Shown here one piece after another: positions 7,437 through 12,257 of a stretch of 12,257 nt of DNA. The notes under the pieces were generated by a model. That model saw nothing but the letters and a program-made list of their open reading frames with translations. It did not search any database and was not told the origin of the DNA. Source of the stretch: an uncultured Oscillospiraceae bacterium (GTDB lineage Bacteria; Bacillota; Clostridia; Oscillospirales; Oscillospiraceae); contig CAKUJN010000061.1 in assembly GCA_934661735.1 (NCBI GenBank), positions 1 to 12,257 on the forward strand. Reading direction: 5' to 3'. The position numbers and the translations under genes were made by a program. Numbering within the stretch: the first letter of the stretch is position 1; each line of letters starts with the position of its first letter.

Positions 7437-8981
7437 GTGCGCAGTCCCGCAAAGCTCAAACTGATTTTCAACCGTGTCGTCAGCGTGTCGCTCGGCATTC
7501 TGCTTCAGCTGATCGTCATTCTGTCCGGCGTCGTCTGGCTTCAGGAATACATCGGCTGGATCAACGGCTTTCTGACGGTTTTGTCGTGGGTCACGGTAAT
7601 CGTCATCATGTCCTCGCGGACAAATCCGTCGTATAAAATCGCGTGGATTGTGCTGATTCTGGCCTTCCCTGTCGCGGGCATTACGATCTATCTGCTTCTG
7701 GGCGGCAACAAGGCGTCCAGCCGGGAAAACCGCAAAATGCAGCAGATCACGGCCGGAACGGCCATGTATCTGCCGCAGGACGAGGAGGTCCTGCGCGAGC
7801 TTTCGCTCAGCGGGAGCGCCGCGCACAATCATGCGCGCTATCTGCTGAACGCCGCGCACTATCCGGTCTATAACGACTCGTCCGCCGTGTATTATCCCAC
7901 CGGCGAGACGGCCTTTGCGGCAATGCTCGCGGCGCTGGAAACGGCGGAGCATTACATCTTCCTTGAGTATTTCATCATCGACAAGGGCAAAATGTGGGGC
8001 GCGGTGCTGGATATCCTGCGGCGCAAGGCCGCGCAGGGCGTGGACGTGCGCGTTTTGTATGACGATTTCGGCTGCATCGCGCGCCTGCCCGGGAGCTACT
8101 GCCGCCAGCTGCGCGAGGCGGGCATTCAGGCGCATGTGTTTGCGCCGTATGTACCGGTCATTTCCGGACGGCTGAACAACCGCGACCACCGCAAGCTGAT
8201 GATCATTGACGGCCGCGTTGCCTTTACCGGCGGCGTCAATCTGGCCGACGAATACATCAACGTCCCCGGCAGCAAAAATCTGAACCACTGGAAGGACTGC
8301 GGCATCCGCGTCGAGGGCGGCGCGGCATGGTCCATGACGGTCATGTTCCTGACGATGTGGGACTATGTGGACCGGCTGGAGGAGGATCTGAACGCCTTCC
8401 GGCCGCTGCCGGAGCCTGCGCCCGAGGGCGCGCATGGCTGGATTCAGCCGTTCTGCGACAGTCCGCTGGACTATGAGGACGTGGGCGCGACGGTGTTCCA
8501 GATGCTGATTTCCAGCGCGTCGGAAAAGCTGTGGATCATGACGCCGTATCTGATTCTGGACGACAAAATGACCACGGCGCTCTGCGTTGCGGCCAAGACC
8601 GGCGTGGATGTGCGCATCATCACGCCCGGCACGCCGGACAAATGGTATGTGCACGCCGTCACGCGCGCAAACTATGAGATTCTGACCGAGTCCGGCGTCC
8701 GGATTTTTGAGTATCACCCCGGCTTCATCCATTCCAAGGTCTGCCTTTCGGACGACCAGTACGCGGTTGTCGGCACGGTGAACATGGATTTCCGGAGCCT
8801 GTATCTGCACTTTGAAGATGCAGTGTACCTGTCCGACTGCGAGGCGGTTTTGCAGGTGTCGCGTGACTTTGACGCGACATTCCCCGAGTGCCGCGAAATC
8901 ACCTACGCGCGCTGTAAGCACGTCTACCTGCACCAGCGCCTTGGCCGCACCCTGCTGCGCGTTTTCTCCCCGCTGATGTAA
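7437..8981 (+). CDS. cls: Cardiolipin synthase (phospholipase D family)
   Basis: The enzyme joins two phosphatidylglycerol molecules to make cardiolipin and glycerol at the cytoplasmic membrane. The 514-residue product fits the family. The N-terminus has hydrophobic stretches at about 14-36, 42-60 and 66-88, which should be membrane helices. Two phospholipase D HKD motifs follow: HRKLMIID with H251, K253 and D258, and HSKVCLSD with H432, K434 and D439. Each is followed by the usual glycine/asparagine segment (GGVNLADEY, GTVNMDFRS). The start is GTG at 7437, set by an AAAGGAGG site 6 nt upstream. The gene is a single-gene unit with its own extended -10 promoter, divergent from uvrA, and ends at an intrinsic terminator. 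A closely related phosphatidyltransferase of the same family cannot be fully excluded, but the topology and motifs favour Cls. Confidence 0.95.
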   Translation: MRSPAKLKLIFNRVVSVSLGILLQLIVILSGVVWLQEYIGWINGFLTVLSWVTVIVIMSSRTNPSYKIAWIVLILAFPVAGITIYLLLGGNKASSRENRKMQQITAGTAMYLPQDEEVLRELSLSGSAAHNHARYLLNAAHYPVYNDSSAVYYPTGETAFAAMLAALETAEHYIFLEYFIIDKGKMWGAVLDILRRKAAQGVDVRVLYDDFGCIARLPGSYCRQLREAGIQAHVFAPYVPVISGRLNNRDHRKLMIIDGRVAFTGGVNLADEYINVPGSKNLNHWKDCGIRVEGGAAWSMTVMFLTMWDYVDRLEEDLNAFRPLPEPAPEGAHGWIQPFCDSPLDYEDVGATVFQMLISSASEKLWIMTPYLILDDKMTTALCVAAKTGVDVRIITPGTPDKWYVHAVTRANYEILTESGVRIFEYHPGFIHSKVCLSDDQYAVVGTVNMDFRSLYLHFEDAVYLSDCEAVLQVSRDFDATFPECREITYARCKHVYLHQRLGRTLLRVFSPLM

Positions 8982-8993
8982 TGTGTACCCGAT

Positions 8994-9021
8994 AAAGGGC
9001 GGGCAAGTGCCCGCTCTTTTT
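8994..9021 (+). terminator. Intrinsic terminator of cls
   Basis: GCGGGC (8999-9004), loop AAGT and GCCCGC (9009-9014) form a perfect 6-bp GC core, extended by weaker AAAGG/TCTTT pairs. A TCTTTTT run (9015-9021) follows. The hairpin starts 12 nt past the cls stop. Confidence 0.9.
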
Positions 9022-9028
9022 CTGTTTG

Positions 9029-9124
9029 GCGCCGGAGGTGCCTCTTTTGCAGTGACACTGCAGCTGTCGCTCCGCGGGTGATTCTGCACAGCAGTTTGTA
9101 GGGGCGGACGACTCTGTCGGCCCG
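9029..9124 (+). repeat. Left flanking modules of element C
   Basis: This stretch has the same order as 3545-3654: a CGCCGGAGGTGCC arm, GCAGT-GAC-ACTGC (9049-9061), CTCCGCGG, TGCACAGCAGTTTG, then GTAGGGGCGGAC...GTCGGCCCG (9102-9124). The hairpin here is GCAGT/ACTGC where other copies have GCGGT/ACCGC, with both arms changed. Confidence 0.7.
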
Positions 9125-9184
9125 CTTGTCCGGTTTCACCGGAGTGCCTCTTTTGCAGTAACACTGCAACTGTGCCTCCGGCGG

Positions 9185-9216
9185 CCTACTTTTTCTGCTG
9201 CGCCAGAAAAAGTAGG
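9185..9216 (+). repeat. Left long hairpin of element C
   Basis: CCTACTTTTTCTG (9185-9197) pairs with CAGAAAAAGTAGG (9204-9216) around the loop CTGCGC. Confidence 0.9.
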
Positions 9217-9303
9217 CAAAAAGATGCGCTTCGTCCTCGCAAGCTCCATATCCCTCGTCCCGCCGCAAGCGGCAGGCCTCGTCCATTGCGCTGCTCGTCC
9301 TCT

Positions 9304-9343
9304 CCGAATTGCAAACGCTTCGCTGGTTTGCAATTCGGTTTTT
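9304..9343 (+). terminator. Terminator-like hairpin in the extra segment of element C
   Basis: CCGAATTGCAAAC (9304-9316) and GTTTGCAATTCGG (9326-9338) form a perfect 13-bp stem with a 9-base loop, followed by TTTTT (9339-9343). It has the form of an intrinsic terminator on the plus strand and would back up the cls terminator. It is absent from copies A and B. Confidence 0.6.
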
Positions 9344-9537
9344 ATATTGCGCGCTGACGCGCGCGAGTTTTTGGCCGCTCCGCGGCCTGAACGCCCTCTT
9401 CGGGCGTAGAATTGCTATTTTCCCGATAGCTTATGGTTCCGACAAATGTACTACACGCAGTTGCGGGCAGCCTGCGATAATTTCGGTTCCGCTCATTTCC
9501 GGAATACTTGGCTTGTTACGATTTTGCACAGCATGTT

Positions 9538-9624
9538 GTAGGGGCCGATGGCGAGCGCAGCCGTCAGCGACGAAGGAGCGCTACGGATGCGGCCTACCCC
9601 TTGCGGGTGCACATCGGCCCCTAC
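9538..9624 (+). repeat. 87-bp conserved module in element C
   Basis: The module is bounded by GTAGGGGCCGATG and CATCGGCCCCTAC (9612-9624). All 87 bases appear identical to the module in copy B. Confidence 0.9.
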
Positions 9625-9872
9625 AAACATGTACAATAGAACGCAAATATTCAGCACTATCGGCGAATCCGTAGACGCGTTCTGCATTCCACGGCAGGGT
9701 GTTTTGCCATCCCCTTGCGCGGTAACTGCTATCGATGGGAGCGTTGTCACCACGCAGGCGGCGCGTAGTCCAGATTCGCAGACAGTTTTTCGTGTGCTGG
9801 CCGCAATGTTTTTCTACGGGCTTATTCAGTGGCTTGCGGTACAATCCGATCCGCTTCCAGCGCCTCTTTTTG

Positions 9873-9904
9873 CCCACTTTTTCTGGCAAGACAGAAAAAG
9901 TGGG
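9873..9904 (+). repeat. Right long hairpin of element C
   Basis: CCCACTTTTTCTG (9873-9885) pairs with CAGAAAAAGTGGG (9892-9904) around the loop GCAAGA. Confidence 0.9.
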
Positions 9905-9965
9905 TCTGCGAAGCAACAGCCGCGGTGTCACCGCGACAACGGCACTCCGGTGAATCCGGACAAAA

Positions 9966-10018
9966 GGGCCGATATGTACCCGCAAGGGGTATGCCGCATC
10001 AACGGCACCTCCGGCGTC
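9966..10018 (+). repeat. Right flanking modules of element C
   Basis: GGGCCGATATG, then TACCCGCAAGGGGTA, then GCCGCATCAACGGC and ACCTCCGGCG form the mirror image of the modules on the left of elements A and D (CACATCGGCCC, CCCTTGCGGG, GCCGTTGATGCGG). In copy C the inverted repetition therefore reaches further out than the terminal repeat itself. Confidence 0.65.
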
Positions 10019-10060
10019 GGCCGGCCCCGTGCTTTTGGGTCAGAAACGGCAAAATACCAG

Positions 10061-10089
10061 TGGACAATGCTCTGCCGCTGTGCTATAAT
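10061..10089 (+). promoter_or_regulatory. Promoter of the adenine deaminase gene
   Basis: The -35 TGGACA (10061-10066) matches consensus at 5 of 6 bases. The spacer is 17 bp, and the -10 is a perfect TATAAT (10084-10089) preceded by TGC, an extended -10. The start site should be near 10096, giving a leader of about 53 nt, too short for a purine riboswitch aptamer plus expression platform. Confidence 0.88.
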
Positions 10090-10117
10090 CTTCGCTAAGA
10101 TAAATCATAAGCACAGC
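10077..10117. promoter_or_regulatory. 8-bp inverted repeat around the -10 and start site, possible operator
   Basis: GCTGTGCT (10077-10084) and AGCACAGC (10110-10117) are exact inverted repeats whose centres are 33 bp apart, about three helical turns. The left arm lies upstream of the expected transcription start, so it cannot fold with the right arm in the mRNA. A DNA-binding regulator is the more natural reading. Confidence 0.4.
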
Positions 10118-10148
10118 TTAATACAGCGTTACAGAAAGGAAGATCAGT

Positions 10149-11885
10149 ATGGCGGCAATCAAGGAGAGCTACGCCGGTAAAATCCAGCGGAAGCTGATCA
10201 AGAAACAGCGCGTGATCGAGGCGGCGTCCGGACGGCAGAAGGCCGATCTGGTGCTGAAAAACGCAACGTATGTCAACGTGTTTTCAAATGAGCTGCGGAC
10301 CTGTGATATCGCCGTGGCAAACGGCCTGATCGTGGGCATGGGCGAATACTCGGGCGAACGTGAGATCGACGTCTCCGGCAAGATCGTCTGCCCCGGCTTT
10401 GTCGACGCGCACATCCATCTGGAATCCAGTCTTGTCTCCCCGCGCGAGTTTGCAAAGGCAGTTCTGCCGCACGGCACAACCACGGTCATCACCGACCCGC
10501 ACGAAATCACCAATGTCATGGGCACCGACGGCATCGACTATATGTTCCAGGCCACCGAGGGCCTGCCGATCGACGTGCGCTTCATGCTTCCGTCGTGCGT
10601 GCCCGCCACGCCGATGGACGAGTCGGGCGCAAGTCTGGACTACCGCGCGATTGATTCGTTCTATGACTATCCGCGCGTACAGGGTCTTGCCGAGATGATG
10701 AACTCCTACGGCGTCATTCACAACGACGCGGAGGTCGTCTCCAAGATTGTCGCCTCGCAGGCGCACCACAAGAAGATCGACGGCCATGCGCCCGGCCTTA
10801 CGGGCAAGGATCTGGACACCTACGTTGCGGCCGGCGTATACTCCGACCATGAATGTTCCACGCTGGACGACGCGCTGGCAAAGCTCCGCCGCGGCCAGTT
10901 CATCATGATCCGCGAGGGCACCGCCGCGCGCAATCTCGAGGCGCTGGCGCCGCTGCTGACACCGCAGTTTGCCGACCGCTGCATGTTCTGCACCGACGAC
11001 AAGCATCCGAACGACCTGCTGGAAAAGGGCCATATCGACTATATCTGCCGCGAGGCCATCAACAAATACGGCGTCGATCCCATCATCGCCGTCAAGGCTG
11101 CGTCGCATCACGCCTCGCGCTACTTCCTGCTCAACAACCGCGGCGCCATCGCGCCGGGCTATCTGGCGGATCTGGCCATCATCGACAATTTCAGGGATTT
11201 CAATGTCGAGATGGTGTTCAAAAAGGGTGAGCTGTATTATGACCGCGGCGAGCTGCGCGACTTCCCCGCGCCCGAGATCGAGGAATATCTGGACCAGCGC
11301 GCGCACGACACATTCCATGTGGCACATCTGGAGTATACGGATTTTCAGGATACGCGCCAGCGCGGCGTAATCGGCATGATTGCCGGCGAGATTGTCACCA
11401 CCGACAACGGCTATGCCGACCATGTGGACACGGAAAAGGACATTCTGAAAATCGCCGTGATCGAGCGGCATAAGAACACACATCATATCGGCCTCGGCTA
11501 TATTCAGGGCTACGGTCTGAAGTCCGGTGCGGTCGCGACAAGCATCTCGCACGACTCGCACAACATCATTGTTGTCGGCACGAACTCCCGCGACATGGCG
11601 TTCGCAGCCAACCACATCGTCGAGAATCACGGCGGCATCGTCGTGGTTGACCACGAGACGGTCAAGGCCGAGGTGGTGCTGGAAATCGCCGGTATCATGT
11701 CCAACGCGCCGCTGGGCGAGGTCAATGCCAATCTGGAGGCGGCCAAGGACGCGGCGCACGCGCTCGGTGTCAACCACGGCATCGACCCGTTCATGACGCT
11801 CAGCTTCATGGCGCTGCCGGTCATTCCGACGCTCCGCATTACAACCCGCGGCGTGATCGATGTCATCACCCAGCAGTACATCTGA
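10149..11885 (+). CDS. ade: Adenine deaminase
   Basis: The enzyme hydrolyses adenine to hypoxanthine and ammonia in purine salvage, in the cytoplasm. The product has 578 residues, close to the usual length. It has the amidohydrolase metal site GFVDAHIHLESS (83-94, with H88 and H90), DPHEI (116-120), DGHAPGL (211-217), CTDD (281-284) and the C-terminal SHDSHNIIVVG segment (467-477), all typical of the AdeC family rather than the adenosine-deaminase-like adenine deaminases. The ATG at 10149 has AAAGGA (10135-10140) 8 nt upstream. It stands alone, with a strong promoter, a possible operator and up to three hairpins after its stop. The neighbours do not suggest a purine operon. No essential motif appears to be missing. 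Confidence 0.97.
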   Translation: MAAIKESYAGKIQRKLIKKQRVIEAASGRQKADLVLKNATYVNVFSNELRTCDIAVANGLIVGMGEYSGEREIDVSGKIVCPGFVDAHIHLESSLVSPREFAKAVLPHGTTTVITDPHEITNVMGTDGIDYMFQATEGLPIDVRFMLPSCVPATPMDESGASLDYRAIDSFYDYPRVQGLAEMMNSYGVIHNDAEVVSKIVASQAHHKKIDGHAPGLTGKDLDTYVAAGVYSDHECSTLDDALAKLRRGQFIMIREGTAARNLEALAPLLTPQFADRCMFCTDDKHPNDLLEKGHIDYICREAINKYGVDPIIAVKAASHHASRYFLLNNRGAIAPGYLADLAIIDNFRDFNVEMVFKKGELYYDRGELRDFPAPEIEEYLDQRAHDTFHVAHLEYTDFQDTRQRGVIGMIAGEIVTTDNGYADHVDTEKDILKIAVIERHKNTHHIGLGYIQGYGLKSGAVATSISHDSHNIIVVGTNSRDMAFAANHIVENHGGIVVVDHETVKAEVVLEIAGIMSNAPLGEVNANLEAAKDAAHALGVNHGIDPFMTLSFMALPVIPTLRITTRGVIDVITQQYI

Positions 11886-11891
11886 ACCATT

Positions 11892-11910
11892 CTCAGTCTC
11901 TCTGAGTTTT
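11892..11910 (+). terminator. Weak hairpin with T-run just after ade
   Basis: CTCAG (11892-11896) and CTGAG (11902-11906) form a 5-bp stem followed by TTTT. This is a weak terminator candidate upstream of the stronger one at 11927. Confidence 0.4.
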
Positions 11911-11926
11911 CTCCCTTATCCTCCGG

Positions 11927-11957
11927 CCGGCGCGGATTTCCGCGCCGGTCACTTTTC
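11927..11957 (+). terminator. Main intrinsic terminator of ade
   Basis: CCGGCGCGG (11927-11935), loop ATTT and CCGCGCCGG (11940-11948) form a perfect 9-bp stem, followed by TCACTTTTCTTT. Confidence 0.8.
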
Positions 11958-11971
11958 TTTATACAAACAAT

Positions 11972-11999
11972 CCCTCCCGCGCTGTAGCGGGAGGGCTTT
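11972..11999 (+). terminator. Third hairpin downstream of ade
   Basis: CCCTCCCGC (11972-11980) and GCGGGAGGG (11987-11995) form a perfect 9-bp stem around GCTGTA, followed only by CTTT. It may be a back-up terminator or act on transcripts entering from the right. The T-run is poor. Confidence 0.5.
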
Positions 12000-12004
12000 C
12001 CATT

Positions 12005-12257
12005 TGTCACCGGAGTGCCGTTGATGCGGCAGTGCCGCAACCGTCGCTCCGCAGCCGATTTTGTGCCGCACCCTGTAGGGGCCGATGCTTACATCGGCCC
12101 TCTTTTCCGGTATTCACCGGAATTGCCTTTGATGCGGCAAGGCCGCAACCGTGCCTCCGGCGGCCTACTTTTTCTGTCTTGCCAGAAAAAGTAGGCAAAA
12201 AGAAGCGCTTCGTCCTCGCAAGCTCCAAGCGACGCTTCGCTCTGCATACGTTCGGCT
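12005..12257 (+). repeat. Composite inverted-repeat element, copy D (cut by window end)
   Basis: Flanking modules come first: CACCGGAGTGCCG, GCGGC-AGT-GCCGC (12026-12038), CTCCGCAG and the palindrome GGGCCGATG-CTTA-CATCGGCCC (12079-12100). The element end TTTTCCGGTATTCACCGGA starts near 12103, followed by GCGGC-AAG-GCCGC (12134-12146) and the 13-bp hairpin CCTACTTTTTCTG/CAGAAAAAGTAGG (12164-12195, loop TCTTGC). The bases after it (GCGCTTCGTCCTCGC) match the extra segment of copy C rather than A and B, so D is a long-form copy. The right half lies outside the window. No gene was seen. Confidence 0.8.

Larger units (their letters stand above)
9125..9965 (+). repeat. Composite inverted-repeat element, copy C (long form)
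   Basis: The left end is CTTGTCCGGTTTCACCGGA (9125-9143), identical to copy A. The right end TCCGGTGAATCCGGACAA (9946-9963) is its reverse complement with one mismatch. Left hairpins are GCAGT-AAC-ACTGC (9155-9167) and the 13-bp stem at 9185-9216. Right hairpins are the stem at 9873-9904 and GCGGT-GTC-ACCGC (9922-9934). The core has the GCGCGC hairpin with T-run (9349-9372), CGCCC/GGGCG (9392-9406), the 87-bp module (9538-9624) and the right linear stretch (about 9673-9864). Compared with A and B it carries about 100 extra bases after the left hairpin (about 9229-9343), including a terminator-like hairpin. It fills the gap between cls and the adenine deaminase gene. No gene was recognised. 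Confidence 0.85.

Noticed and set aside
7341..9164. 607-codon minus-strand open frame covering cls
   Set aside because: It is an antisense shadow of a clear cardiolipin synthase gene, and its N-terminal part is translated repeat DNA.
10090..10148. Purine riboswitch upstream of ade
   Set aside because: The leader from the expected start site to the ATG is only about 53 nt and shows no aptamer-like three-way junction.
9548..10180. 210-codon plus-strand frame through element C into the start of ade
   Set aside because: It crosses hairpin modules and the ade promoter, out of frame with ade, and is composed of repeat sequence.
10284..11777. 497-codon minus-strand open frame inside ade
   Set aside because: It is an antisense shadow of the adenine deaminase gene.
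1..12257. CRISPR array
   Set aside because: The repeats are long, composite and hundreds to thousands of bases apart, with no regular short repeat-spacer pattern.

Overview
The window is chromosomal DNA from a GC-rich, low-motility-of-content Firmicute, most likely a clostridial gut-type lineage such as Oscillospiraceae/Ruminococcaceae. This is inferred from strong AGGAGG-type ribosome binding sites, TATAAT promoters with an extended -10 TG, a Gram-positive-type cardiolipin synthase with N-terminal membrane helices, and GC-rich codons. The lineage cannot be fixed from the sequence alone.

Five genes are certain. Three lie on the minus strand and read right to left: uvrA (4431-7253), radC (2833-3504) and uvrB (857-2821). 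UvrA and UvrB are the damage-recognition and damage-verification subunits of nucleotide excision repair; the uvrC nuclease gene is not in the window. radC and uvrB are 11 nt apart and form an operon, and the radC stop codon overlaps the uvrB ribosome binding site. Two genes lie on the plus strand: a cardiolipin synthase (7437-8981), divergent from uvrA across a 183-bp region holding both promoters, and an adenine deaminase (10149-11885) with its own strong promoter and terminators.

The most unusual content is between the genes. Each large intergenic gap (1-830, 3540-4430, 9025-10020, 12005-end) is filled by a copy of one composite, apparently non-coding element of about 0.7-0.85 kb. Three copies are complete (A 61-768, B 3655-4421, C 9125-9965). 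A fourth (D) starts near 12103 and is cut by the window end. Each complete copy is bounded by inverted repeats, perfect over 19 bp in copy A. Inside each end, in mirror order, are a short GCGGT/ACCGC hairpin and a 13-14 bp hairpin of the CCTACTTTTTCTG type. The asymmetric core carries GC hairpins followed by T-runs and an 87-bp module that is identical in copies B and C. The hairpin stems change on both sides together between copies, which points to selection on, or copying of, folded structure. All four copies point the same way on the plus strand although the neighbouring genes do not, and each lies 3' of a gene.

Copy B separates uvrA from radC-uvrB, ending 9 nt past the uvrA stop codon. 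It therefore probably changes how these repair genes are co-transcribed. No transposase, CRISPR array, tRNA or rRNA was seen.
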